A DNA stretch of 64,000 nt. Source: an uncultured Anaeromusa sp. (GTDB lineage: Bacteria; Bacillota; Negativicutes; Anaeromusales; Anaeromusaceae). The notes under the pieces are model-generated. The model worked only from the letters and a program-made list of their open reading frames with translations, searched no databases and was not told where the DNA came from. Position numbers and translations under genes: made by a program. Every line of letters begins with the position of its first letter. Position 1 is the stretch's first letter. Positions 44,515 to 52,741 of the stretch are shown here, piece by piece. The stretch spans positions 1 through 64,000 of the forward strand of contig NZ_OY764901.1 of NCBI RefSeq assembly GCF_963668665.1. The letters run 5' to 3'.

Positions 44515-45404
44515 TTAATCATACCTTCTTCTCGCAGAAATTCCTTGGCTACCAAGGATGGATCTTTTTTCTCTATCTCTACGGCATAATTCATTTTTAT
44601 CATTTTTTCATCAGAAATTTTCCCTGTTAATTGTCCCAACAGTTTATCTAGTTCCGGATATTTTTTAAGCGTTTCTTCCCTGATTAAAGTTGCTGCCTCA
44701 TAGGTAGGAAAATAATTACGGTCGTCTTTAAGTACTCTTAATTTTTCTTTAAGCAATAATCCATCGGTTGAAAAAGCATTGATGACATCAACCTTTTTAG
44801 AGGCTATCGCCACATATTTTAAGCCGATGTCTATTTCCTTCGTATTTTTAAAATTAAAGCCATACATTTTTGATAAACCTTTATAACCGTCTTCTCTTTC
44901 AAAAAAATCATATTCGGCACCAAGAACATACTGGCTGCTAGCATTGGCCAACTCAGAAAATGTGTTTATGTTATTATCAACAGCAATTTTTTCCGGCAGT
45001 GCGAGAGTATAAGTATTGTTGAACCCGTAACGCCCCAGCCATTTAATATGAAATTTCTCCGAATATGCTTTTTTTAAAGCATCATACATAAGTTCCTTAG
45101 TCTTCCCTTGATCTTCTTTTAAGACAAATAACCAGGCTGTACCTGTATATTCAGGATATATATCTATATCACCGTTCAACATTGCAGGATGAATATTGCT
45201 CGTTCCTCCGCCAATACCCATCTTTCTTTCTACTTTTATATCAGTTTTATTTTCAATAAGTTGTGAAATAATTTCCGCCAAAATATATTGCTCTGTATGC
45301 GGCTTAGAGGCTACTGTAACTTTCATTTCTGTTTTGGCGCAGCCAGCAGTCACCATTAGCATAACGAGCAACATGAAAACAATGCTTTGCGTTTTCATTT
45401 TCAT
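44511..45404 (-). CDS. opuCC: Osmoprotectant ABC transporter substrate-binding lipoprotein (OpuCC/OsmX-like)
   Basis: A 297-residue lipoprotein (lipobox VTAGC). The mature part has the OpuAC-type opening VASKPHTEQYILAEIISQLIEN, GGGTSNIHPAMLNGDIDIYPEYTGTAW, and later DVINAFSTDGLL and LRVLKDDRNYFPTYEAATLIREE, as in betaine/choline/carnitine receptors. It delivers the ligand to the adjacent permease. Ligand choice cannot be read directly. It follows the permease gene with 16 bases between. Confidence 0.88.
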   Translation of the reverse strand: MKMKTQSIVFMLLVMLMVTAGCAKTEMKVTVASKPHTEQYILAEIISQLIENKTDIKVERKMGIGGGTSNIHPAMLNGDIDIYPEYTGTAWLFVLKEDQGKTKELMYDALKKAYSEKFHIKWLGRYGFNNTYTLALPEKIAVDNNINTFSELANASSQYVLGAEYDFFEREDGYKGLSKMYGFNFKNTKEIDIGLKYVAIASKKVDVINAFSTDGLLLKEKLRVLKDDRNYFPTYEAATLIREETLKKYPELDKLLGQLTGKISDEKMIKMNYAVEIEKKDPSLVAKEFLREEGMIK

Positions 45405-45420
45405 TTTCTTACCACCTTTT

Positions 45421-46071
45421 CTACATTTTTTTGTTTTTCAGCTTTTCCAAGCCTCCAATCGCTAAATCAGCTGTCAAGGCAAGAAGTGCTACAATTAAGC
45501 TACCAGCAACTGTCATTTGAGGAAAGTTCGTTGTTATTCCCCGCCAAATAGCAATGCCCAAGCCGCCCGCACCAATGAACGAAGCAATGCCCCCCAAGGC
45601 TATGGTCATAACAACCATTGTTCTAAAGCCTGCCATCAAAATCGCCATTGCCATAGGTAACTGAACTTTAACGAGAAGTTGAAAATCAGTACTCCCCATA
45701 GCCACAGCCGATTCTACAACCTCTGAATCAACTGATCTGATACCAGCGTAAGTATTCCTTATAATAGGCAACAAGCCATAGATAACAAGAGCAATTAGTG
45801 CACTACTCGATCCAATCCCTGTAATGGCTACCAAAAAACCGAATAAGGCTATCGAAGGTATAGTATAAACGAAATTAATTATTAACATAATAAAAGAAGC
45901 TAATTTCTCATGTCTTGTCATAATTATGCCAGCTGTAACTCCAATAATTGTAGTAATTACTATCGCTATAGTTGATAAATAAATATGTTGAAAAAGTAGC
46001 TCGATGAAAAAAATTCTTCTTTCAACTAATAAATTAAAAACGTCTAACATTAATTGCATCGTCTTCTCCAT
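45421..46071 (-). CDS. opuCB: Osmoprotectant ABC transporter permease (OpuCB-like)
   Basis: A 216-residue permease with about five to six helices. IYLSTIAIVITTIIGVTAGIIMTRHEKLASFI and the EAA-type loop VESAVAMGSTDFQLLVKVQLPMAMA are the family marks. IGAGGLGIAIWRGI follows. It is the first gene of the three-gene operon. Usual operons have a second permease (OpuCD); none is found here, so this permease may act as a homodimer. Confidence 0.9.
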   Translation of the reverse strand: MEKTMQLMLDVFNLLVERRIFFIELLFQHIYLSTIAIVITTIIGVTAGIIMTRHEKLASFIMLIINFVYTIPSIALFGFLVAITGIGSSSALIALVIYGLLPIIRNTYAGIRSVDSEVVESAVAMGSTDFQLLVKVQLPMAMAILMAGFRTMVVMTIALGGIASFIGAGGLGIAIWRGITTNFPQMTVAGSLIVALLALTADLAIGGLEKLKNKKM

Positions 46072-46329
46072 TTACTTTAAATTATAAAACAACGGCCGGT
46101 TTTTCAACCTTGGCTCGTCCAACCTTAAAATGTCATTGCCATACGAGCGTCCTTAGCTTTATACCGCGTAGCATCTAGAAAAGGCCCAGACCCATACTCC
46201 CTACTTGAATGCCGCCCAACTAGAAATGGTCGGGCGATGCAAAAGGTAAGGCTTCTCCGATGAGGAGTTCTCGACAAACTGGACACTTCATAGTTAGTGA
46301 GTCTAGGTTTATTGGCTTTTGATTTTATG

Positions 46330-46660
46330 TCACAAATTTAAGTTCAACAGCCAGTTTTTTAAAGACCGGAATGGTTAATTGGCCAAGAGCTGCATGTCGG
46401 CGATTTCTATTCTAAAACGATTCGATGTACTAAAATAAGTCTCGACGTAATTCATCGAGGTTTTTATATTTCTTACCGCGTATCCGCTCGCTCTTCAGCG
46501 TACTGAAGAATTTTTTTTGCACAAGCGTTTTCCAAGAGTTTCCTTTACGACTCATATTGCACTTCATTTTATGTAACTTTAGATTTTCTTTATACGCATC
46601 ACTGCAAGCCACGATCTGAGCGTGGAATAGGTCGACGTCGCTTTACCACAATTTCTAGTT
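46330..46660 (-). mobile_element. Degenerate IS3-family transposase (OrfB) remnant
   Basis: Pieces of an IS3/IS150-type integrase appear in order but in different frames with stops: RRRPIPRSDRGLQ, CNMSRKGNSW, FFSTLKSERIRGKKYKNLDELRRDLF and NRNRRHAALGQLT. Together they match the C-terminal half of OrfB, with the DDE glutamate region changed (QKK in place of AES). No inverted repeats were found. Not functional. Confidence 0.75.
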
Positions 46661-46756
46661 CTGCTAATCATAGTTCAGCGCGCATGTGCTATTCGACGCT
46701 TCAGCCGACGATTTCTTTATCGTGAATATCTTTAATTGTGCTCTCTTCTGTAGCAA

Positions 46757-46830
46757 GGTAGGTGGGAGTAGACCTCCCCCCAAACCTCGCAGAACCGGAC
46801 TGGAAAAACCCGCTATATGTGGTGGATCCC
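46757..46830 (-). mobile_element. 3' end remnant of a group II intron (domains V-VI)
   Basis: On the minus strand the sequence reads GTCCGGTTCTGCGAGG, the 3' strand of a group II intron domain V. GGGAGGTCTACTCCCACCTAC follows, as a domain VI-like hairpin and intron end. No maturase reading frame lies upstream. It is a leftover 3' end, and the truncated 5' half at 32080-33207 lacks exactly this part. That they were once one intron is speculation. Confidence 0.5.
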
Positions 46831-46889
46831 GTCTCGCTGTCAAGTTGAATATGAATCGATATATAAACTCTTTACGCTTATATTGCTCG

Positions 46890-47769
46890 TCAACTTCTCA
46901 CCCAAACAATCAATCGATAACAGCCGGCAACGGCTATTACTGCCAACACCGTCGAAAGTTGTGCCAGTCCTTGCAGTCCTAGATTCAACACCGCAAAAAC
47001 AGCTAAAAAAAAGCCTATAATACGCGCCGCTTGCAAGCGTTTCCAATTGATCGGTAACGCCAGTAAATCACCTACTGAGCGCGGAGCCGGCGTAAAGAGC
47101 AGTAATAATATTAAACCAATTGCTCCCACTGCCACTAGCCCTGTCACCAAGCCAGACCATGCTTGGTTCCCCTCAAAGAAGCGCGGTTGACTCAACATCG
47201 CCGCAACAGCCGCTACCAAACCAACGATGGCGAGGCAATGGATTAACTAAAATTGAATCCAATAGAAAGGCAACCGTGGAACAAACCAATCCATACCAGG
47301 CTCCAGACCACGCAAGCCAGCTTGCTAAAACCAGTACCAGCAACGAATCGCTTCGCTTTGCAGGGAGCCCTATGCTACGATTGACAACCCGAAATAAAAG
47401 CAGAGCTAAAAACAATAATGAAAAATCCGGCACTCCTACTAAGACTGATAAAACAAGCGCAGGAACAATTGCTAAAAACGCTACAACGTTGGCATCAGGA
47501 TCAACTTCCCTACCTAAAGCCCAAGTTAAAAACACAACTCCGCCTATTTGGCCGCCTTGTATTAAAGCTAAAATAAACTCGCTAGCAAGATAAATCAAGT
47601 GCCACAGACTAACTACTATCATCGTTGCCACCGATAGTATCGCAATCGCTGCATTTGTAGGATACGCCAGATCAACAGGACGTCCTAGATGGGTAAACCG
47701 TTCCATTCCCATATTAACCCTCCCTATTGCAGATAAGCCACTTTCTATTTCCCCTAATCGAGTTGACAT
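46890..47769 (-). pseudogene. Multi-helix membrane protein split by a frameshift
   Basis: The first frame begins MSTRLGEIESGLSA and carries about five helices to LVCSTVAFLLDSIL. Removing one base near 47247 joins it to LIHCLAIVGLVAAVAAMLSQPRFF and three more helices, ending YRLIVWVRS. The joined product would be about 293 residues with eight helices. No family was recognised. The shift is not in a homopolymer, so a true mutation is more likely than a read error. Confidence 0.6.
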
Positions 47770-48014
47770 CTTGTCTCTCAATCGGATAGATTTAAATAGC
47801 TTTCAATTGGATACAGCTAAGTTATTCTGGAGTGGTTGTACTGAGCATTTTAGTGATTGCTGAGTCAACTTACTATTCTCATCAAAAAGAACATGGATTT
47901 GCGTGTTGAAAGATAGAAGTCAACGCAGTTAACCAATCAAAAGATATTCTATCGATAAGATCAGTAAGCAACTTAGTGCTTATCAAATATTGGCTTATGA
48001 GCTTTATTGCTTGA

Positions 48015-48131
48015 GAAGAAGACGGATATGACTATAGTAAGTTGATAAAAGCATTGCATCGCCAACGCCAAGTGGTGATCAATAAGAAGAAAACGTACCG
48101 ACTGTGTAAGAAACTTGGAATTTTAAAATGA
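48015..48131 (+). mobile_element. IS3-family OrfB fragment
   Basis: A short plus-strand frame reads EEDGYDYSKLIKALHRQRQ, VINKKKTYRLCKKLGILK, the region of IS3 OrfB just ahead of the catalytic domain (YGYRRI..L...G..INHKKVYRLMKE). It is the opposite orientation to the remnant at 46330. The rest of 47770-48014 holds nothing that I can support. Confidence 0.65.
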
Positions 48132-48136
48132 CAAAC

Positions 48137-48625
48137 TCAAAAATAAAGAAAAGGCATGAGTTTTTGGGTTGCCATTTCGTAGAGCATAGGCAGCAGATAG
48201 AGCAAAAACGTGGAAAAAATCAAGAAGTGAATCCTCACGTGCAAGGCTTTTGTACCGATTTTTTCGGGAAGATTTGCAGGTATTTTACCAATAAACAAAA
48301 TATGAAAAGCCCCTGGAATGAGCGGTATAATAAACAGCCATATTGCAATGGTTTTCTCAAGTAGTCCATCCCCAGCAACAAACGGCAGCAATAATAGCCC
48401 AATCAACGGTAAACTAATAACGCTTCCCCACATAATTCGATTGATAAAATCAGCTAAAACGACGGACAATAAGAATTTTTCCCGCCGTTTGCAAGGGTTG
48501 CTTTCCGATACATAGACCCCGCACGGCAAACAAATTGCCGCCAATTGACGTAACCAATATCCACTACGAGGGAAATGATCTCGCCCAGCCTTATTAACTA
48601 CGCCTTTTTGCTTTGCATTTTTCAT
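48137..48625 (-). CDS. Membrane protein of unknown function
   Basis: A 162-residue protein. A basic, Cys-containing N-terminal region (RSGYWLRQLAAICLPCGVYVSES) precedes four hydrophobic helices (FLLSVVLADFINRIMWG, SLPLIGLLLLPFVAG, IAIWLFIIPLIPGAFHILFI, IHFLIFSTFLLYLLPMLY). The start used is the ATG after GGTGAGTA. No family recognised. Its stop is 6 bases from the end of an IS3 fragment on the other strand, so the C-terminus may have been altered by that insertion. The gap 48641-48912 is empty of recognisable features. Confidence 0.5.
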   Translation of the reverse strand: MKNAKQKGVVNKAGRDHFPRSGYWLRQLAAICLPCGVYVSESNPCKRREKFLLSVVLADFINRIMWGSVISLPLIGLLLLPFVAGDGLLEKTIAIWLFIIPLIPGAFHILFIGKIPANLPEKIGTKALHVRIHFLIFSTFLLYLLPMLYEMATQKLMPFLYF

Positions 48626-48921
48626 TATACTCACCATCACTTTTAATTTTTATACCCAACCTCATCTCTGAAAACATTTACATTAATGCAAACATTCAGT
48701 AATTAATTCATTAATTCCTTCATTTCAAGTAATTATTTTACATATTTTAACTTCTTTCGAAGTTATAAAAAGGATTCGAATTCCAATTGTCTAACTAATA
48801 TACGAGCGACCTTTTGAAATCGCAGCATCGGCGTTTCGGCAGGGTGATTCAACTTTCATCTAAGCAGCTAATACTACCTTGAAGGTTCGTATTCATTCAT
48901 GATGGATGAGGGGTGAACAAA

Positions 48922-49830
48922 GTGAAAGTTATCATAACCGGTGGAACCGGCTTTGTCGGCGCTGCACTAACGAAGAAACTAATAAAGATTGGTGAACACC
49001 CCTGGATTATATCCCGCGGTGGAAAATCCGTCCCTGGTGCTCAATTTGTCCCGCTCGATTCCCAGGGTCTATTACCCGAGGAACTCTTATCTAAGACGCA
49101 GGTTATCATCAATTTGGCCGGAGAATCAGTTGGTCAATATTGGCATAAGGACGTCAAGGAGCGTATTCTAAACAGCCGCCTGTCTATCACCAATAACTTG
49201 GTCAATTCCCTTGCGCGAAACCAAGCATTGGGATTATCTTATCCCCGACTTTTAATAAGCGCTTCAGCTATTGGATATTATGGTACTACGGCACAGTGGG
49301 TTCAGACCGAGACCAGTCCCTCGGGAACTGGATTTTTGGCATCTGTTTGCCGTCAATGGGAGGAGGCCTCTTTACGGGCTCAGACCAACGGCGTAAGGGT
49401 TGTTATTTTTCGTTTTGGTCATGTGCTCGGTCCCGGTGGCGGCGTACTCCAAGGAATGTCCCTGCCATTTCGCTGGGGTGTGGGAGGAAACATCGGAAGT
49501 GGCCAGCAATTTATTTCCTGGATTCATCTTGATGATCTACTGCAACTCCTCCTTTTGCCAATACAAAACGAACAAATGAACGGTATCTATAATGCCACGA
49601 CTACGCAGCCAGTTACCATGAAAGCCTTCATGCAAGAGTTAGGCAAAGCTCTTGACAGGCCGTCTTGGACAAACTTACCCGCCTGGGCTGCCCGTCTATT
49701 CATGGGCGAAATGGCAAAAGAACTATTGCTACCAAGTCAGCAGGTATTGCCTGAACGGTTAACCAAGCTGGGTTACTCTTTTCTGTTTCCCAAATTAAGT
49801 TCTGCACTACAAAACATTTATCAAAAATAG
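48922..49830 (+). CDS. TIGR01777-family NAD(P)-dependent epimerase (YfcH-like)
   Basis: About 302 residues of an extended SDR. It opens VKVIITGGTGFVGAALTKKL, the NAD(P) Gly motif, with INLAGESV, RLLISASAIGYYG and VFRFGHVLGPGGGVLQGM-type stretches typical of TIGR01777 proteins. A DUF1731-like tail closes it (SFLFPKLSSALQNIYQK). The start may be this GTG after GAGGGGTGA, or the GTG nine bases earlier. The reaction is unknown for most members of the family. It does not form an operon with its neighbours. Confidence 0.85.
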   Translation: MKVIITGGTGFVGAALTKKLIKIGEHPWIISRGGKSVPGAQFVPLDSQGLLPEELLSKTQVIINLAGESVGQYWHKDVKERILNSRLSITNNLVNSLARNQALGLSYPRLLISASAIGYYGTTAQWVQTETSPSGTGFLASVCRQWEEASLRAQTNGVRVVIFRFGHVLGPGGGVLQGMSLPFRWGVGGNIGSGQQFISWIHLDDLLQLLLLPIQNEQMNGIYNATTTQPVTMKAFMQELGKALDRPSWTNLPAWAARLFMGEMAKELLLPSQQVLPERLTKLGYSFLFPKLSSALQNIYQK

Positions 49831-50038
49831 TAAACATGGATTGGCAACTAACGAAATACTACAGTAATCGCATTCCTATAGTAAGTCAAAGTAGCCATAG
49901 CATTTGAAATTCAATTAGCCTGTCTCCCTGCTTCAAATTTCTTCAGGACGAAAAGATTTACTTTTCACTCTATTCAAGGAGGTATTACCCATTCTTGCAT
50001 CGAAAAATAATTCAAACAATATTAGGAGGCGATGTACC

Positions 50039-50407
50039 ATGAATAAACATCTAGTCCGGTTAACCCGCTCACTGATTTTATCTGGATTGTTAGTTGGCAT
50101 GGCAGTCTCGGCTTCAGCCGCTCCAACTACCACTACTGCTTCTCCTCCCGTTAATTGCCCTATGATGACTGCAGAACACAGGTCTCACATGATGCATGAT
50201 ATGATGGCCTCTCCCGAAATGAAAAGTATGATGATGAATATGATGAAAGAAATGATGACTTCTCCCGAAATGAAGCCAATGATGATGGACATGATGAAAG
50301 AAATGATGCAGAAACCAGAAATGCAAGATATGATGAAAAGTATGATGCATGAGATGATGCAAAAACACGATTCGCAACCACAAGAAGATCATTCTCAACA
50401 TCAATAA
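50039..50407 (+). CDS. Exported methionine-rich repeat protein
   Basis: A 122-residue protein with a signal peptide cut at about ASA-AP (residue 27). The mature part has 29 Met in about 95 residues, arranged in three tandem 17-residue units (57-73, 74-90, 91-107; each like xSPEMKxMMMxMMKEMM). A single Cys lies in NCPMM, and a His/Gln-rich tail follows. Met clusters with His suit Cu(I) or Ag(I) binding or Met oxidation sinks in the envelope. The start follows TAGGAGG. No family name is known to me, and the function is inferred from composition only. Confidence 0.75.
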   Translation: MNKHLVRLTRSLILSGLLVGMAVSASAAPTTTTASPPVNCPMMTAEHRSHMMHDMMASPEMKSMMMNMMKEMMTSPEMKPMMMDMMKEMMQKPEMQDMMKSMMHEMMQKHDSQPQEDHSQHQ

Positions 50408-50498
50408 ACGCATATCCAAAAAGGGAGTTTACAATAATGTAAGCTGCCTTTACACAGGAAGCTACCTTTCCATTTTTCAAGTCTTATCTGTCTCGGAG

Positions 50499-50682
50499 TA
50501 CTTTTACGCAAAACTTCCTGACTTTCGCGTAAAAGTTCAAACTTATTACCCCCCTAAAAGAAAAATTCGCCTAAACACAACGTCTAAGCGACCAAATGAA
50601 ACACATATTCACTTCAGCAAAAAGCCTTGAGCCTTATGGTTTAAGGCTTTTTCCGTTCTATCAACGCCACGCACTCGACGTG
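50499..50682. repeat. Direct repeat, left copy (with rlmD 3' end)
   Basis: About 184 bases similar to 51217-51399. The first part holds ACTTTTACGC/GCGTAAAAGT as an inverted pair, the middle the CGCCTA hairpin and ACACATAT tail. The last 50 or so bases are identical to the other copy and include the final codons of rlmD. Divergent in the middle, so it is not a very recent duplication. The stretch 50408-50498 is featureless, and 50683-50740 is AT-rich. Confidence 0.8.
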
Positions 50683-50740
50683 TATCGATTGTTTACAATC
50701 ATTAGTCAATGTTAATAATTGTAAATATTGTAATATTGCC

Positions 50741-51124
50741 TTAACAGCACCTGGTGACGCCAAGTTCATAAAGTTCATCTTTGACCCGGTAGCATTTTAC
50801 GTTTTCCGTCTTAAGAGCTGAAATGTTATATTGCAGCGGAAAAGTCATGGAATACTTGCTCGGCGTCCGGTCGGTCAAATCCATCAAAAAGAGAGCCGTT
50901 CCGTGGGAAAATATCCCCTTTTTATAACGGCTTTGGAGATTGAACATTTCATCATCAAACGTCGTGGGTAGAATGTATACCCCTCGTTCCGAGCGTTCCA
51001 GCAAGCCTTGATCCGCAAGCATTTTTAAGTAGTAACGGTGAATGCCCGCTTGAGTAACCTGCGCCGATGTAATCACGCCATTATTCGTTTTTGCCAAATC
51101 CATTATTTGCTCAGCATAATTCAT
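50741..51124 (-). CDS. Truncated AbiEi-type antitoxin/regulator
   Basis: About 127 residues. The N-terminal winged helix reads MDLAKTNNGVITSAQVTQAGIHRYYLKMLADQGLLERSERGVYILP, and the following domain SHGTALFLMDLTDRTPSKYSMTFPLQYN belongs to AbiEi antitoxins of type IV toxin-antitoxin systems (usually about 200 residues). The frame ends at ELGVTRCC, where relatives go on, so the C-terminal part that blocks toxin action is missing. No AbiEii nucleotidyltransferase toxin is present. An inverted repeat precedes the gene. The start is the ATG after GAGGTG. Confidence 0.8.
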   Translation of the reverse strand: MNYAEQIMDLAKTNNGVITSAQVTQAGIHRYYLKMLADQGLLERSERGVYILPTTFDDEMFNLQSRYKKGIFSHGTALFLMDLTDRTPSKYSMTFPLQYNISALKTENVKCYRVKDELYELGVTRCC

Positions 51125-51155
51125 TGCTGTCACCTCGTTTTAATTCCGCTCTTTC

Positions 51156-51202
51156 TTGACTTTCTTGCATATAATTTCATCAATAGTATGCAAGAAAGTC
51201 AA
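51156..51202. promoter_or_regulatory. 16-bp inverted repeat upstream of the AbiEi gene
   Basis: TTGACTTTCTTGCATA (51156-51171) and its exact complement TATGCAAGAAAGTCAA (51187-51202) are separated by 15 bases. AbiEi proteins are known to bind inverted repeats in their own promoter, so this is a likely operator. Confidence 0.7.
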
Positions 51203-51216
51203 GGCAAGCAACCACA

Positions 51217-51399
51217 TACTTTTACGCAAAACTTCCTGACTTTCGCGTAAAGGTTCAAATCCATTCCCCCCTAAAAGAAAAAATCCGCCTAAACTAACGT
51301 CTAGGCGAACAAATGAAACACATATTTAATTTATCTAGAAGTCCTAAACCTTATGGTTTAAGGCTTTTTCCGTTCTATCAACGCCACGCACTCGACGTG
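51217..51399. repeat. Direct repeat, right copy (covers rlmD 3' end)
   Basis: Matches 50499-50682 in the same order: TACTTTTACGC..CGCGTAAA, the CGCCTA hairpin, ACACATAT and the last codons plus stop of rlmD. This copy is joined to the intact gene, so it is the original. The two copies bracket the AbiEi gene with about 530 bases between them. Confidence 0.8.
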
Positions 51400-52731
51400 A
51401 TGCGTCATTGGGAATAAATCAACAGGCTGTACTTCCCGCACCGCGTATCCCAGTTCCGCCAAAATAGCGGCATCCCTAGCCAAGGAGGCCGGGTTGCAGG
51501 ATACGTAAACGATGCGGTCTGGACGCATAGTTACTGCCGCTTCCAGGACCGAGCGGTCGCAGCCCGCCCGAGGCGGGTCAAGAACGACTACGTCCGCCTT
51601 TTGGCCTTTGGCTGCCAGTTCCGGCATCCAAACGGCCGCGTCGGCGGTTACAAAGCTGGCTTTATCTTGCAGCTCGTTGCGCTCGGCGTTTTTCTTAGCG
51701 TCTTCGATCGCAGGCGCGACCACATCAACACCGTAGACTTTAGCTGCCTGGCGCGCCAAAAGCAATGTGATGGAGCCAGCGCCGCAGTAGGCGTCTACTA
51801 CAGTTTCACTGCCTGTTAAGGCGGCGTATGCCAGTGCCTGGCGGCAGAGCACTTGCGCCTGCAAGGTATTTACCTGAAAAAAAGACAGCGGAGAAATGCG
51901 GAAGGTCAGTCCGTCCAGCGTTTCTTCAATGTACTCACTGCCCCACAGTCTTTTCGATACTGGACCCATTACCACATTAGTGCGGCGGTTGTTGATATTT
52001 TGCATCAATGATGTCAGCTGCGGTAAACGCTGGCGCAGCTTGGCAATGACTTCCGTCTTGCGCGGCAAGGTTGGCGTCGCCGTAACCAAGGCTACCATCA
52101 GTTCGCCGGTATTCACGCCGGTGCGCGCCAAAACATGACGCACAGCGCCCTGTCCGGTTTTCTCATCATATAAAGGAATCGATAATTCCTCCAGCACTTG
52201 GCGCACGGCAGCCGCTGCTTCATTATTCCTCTCTTGCTGAATCAAGCAGTCTTCCGTATGAACCACCCGATGCGTCCCAGGCGCAAAGCAGCCAATCTGC
52301 ACTTCTCCTTTGGCGCCGCGCGCTACGGGCAGCAGCAGCTTGTTCCGATATCGCCAAGGGTCTTCCATACCCAGTACCGCGTGCACCGGCACATCACTAA
52401 GACCGCCGATGCGCTGCAGCGCCGCTTGCACTTGAGCCCGTTTTTCCGTCAGCTGCCCCTCATAGGACAGATGCTGCAGTTGACAGCCGCCGCAGGCGGC
52501 ATATACCGGACAAGGCGGCTGCACACGCTCCGGAGCCTGCTGGAGTACTTCCAGCAGGCTCCCTTTGGCATACTGCTTTTTCACTACGCCCACGCGGCAG
52601 CGCACGGTCTCTCCCGGCAGCCCGCCTTCTACAAATACGGTAAACCCTTCGATTCGCCCCACGCCTTCACCGCTATGGCCCAAACCGGAAATAGCAATTT
52701 CTCTTATTTCTCCCTGACTTACAGGTGCCAT
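51358..52731 (-). CDS. rlmD: 23S rRNA (uracil-5-)-methyltransferase, RumA/RlmD family
   Basis: A 457-residue protein. An N-terminal TRAM domain (IREIAISGLGHSGEGVGRIEGFTVFV) precedes an iron-sulfur Cys set (PPCPVYAACGGCQLQHLSY and CLIQQER). A methyltransferase domain with VVDAYCGAGSITLLLA, VVLDPPRAGCD and VYVSCNPASLARD, where the Cys is the catalytic nucleophile, completes it. Family members methylate U747 or U1939 in 23S rRNA with SAM. The ATG follows GAGGAA; it starts 11 bases after the lon-like stop, so both genes are co-transcribed. Its 3' end is duplicated at 50636-50682. Confidence 0.92.
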   Translation of the reverse strand: MAPVSQGEIREIAISGLGHSGEGVGRIEGFTVFVEGGLPGETVRCRVGVVKKQYAKGSLLEVLQQAPERVQPPCPVYAACGGCQLQHLSYEGQLTEKRAQVQAALQRIGGLSDVPVHAVLGMEDPWRYRNKLLLPVARGAKGEVQIGCFAPGTHRVVHTEDCLIQQERNNEAAAAVRQVLEELSIPLYDEKTGQGAVRHVLARTGVNTGELMVALVTATPTLPRKTEVIAKLRQRLPQLTSLMQNINNRRTNVVMGPVSKRLWGSEYIEETLDGLTFRISPLSFFQVNTLQAQVLCRQALAYAALTGSETVVDAYCGAGSITLLLARQAAKVYGVDVVAPAIEDAKKNAERNELQDKASFVTADAAVWMPELAAKGQKADVVVLDPPRAGCDRSVLEAAVTMRPDRIVYVSCNPASLARDAAILAELGYAVREVQPVDLFPMTHHVECVALIERKKP

Positions 52732-52741
52732 CCAACATTCC

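Noticed and set aside
50114..50480. Two minus-strand frames rich in His or Ser opposite the Met-rich gene
   Set aside because: They reflect the ATG-rich repeats read backwards; only the plus-strand frame has a signal peptide and ribosome site.
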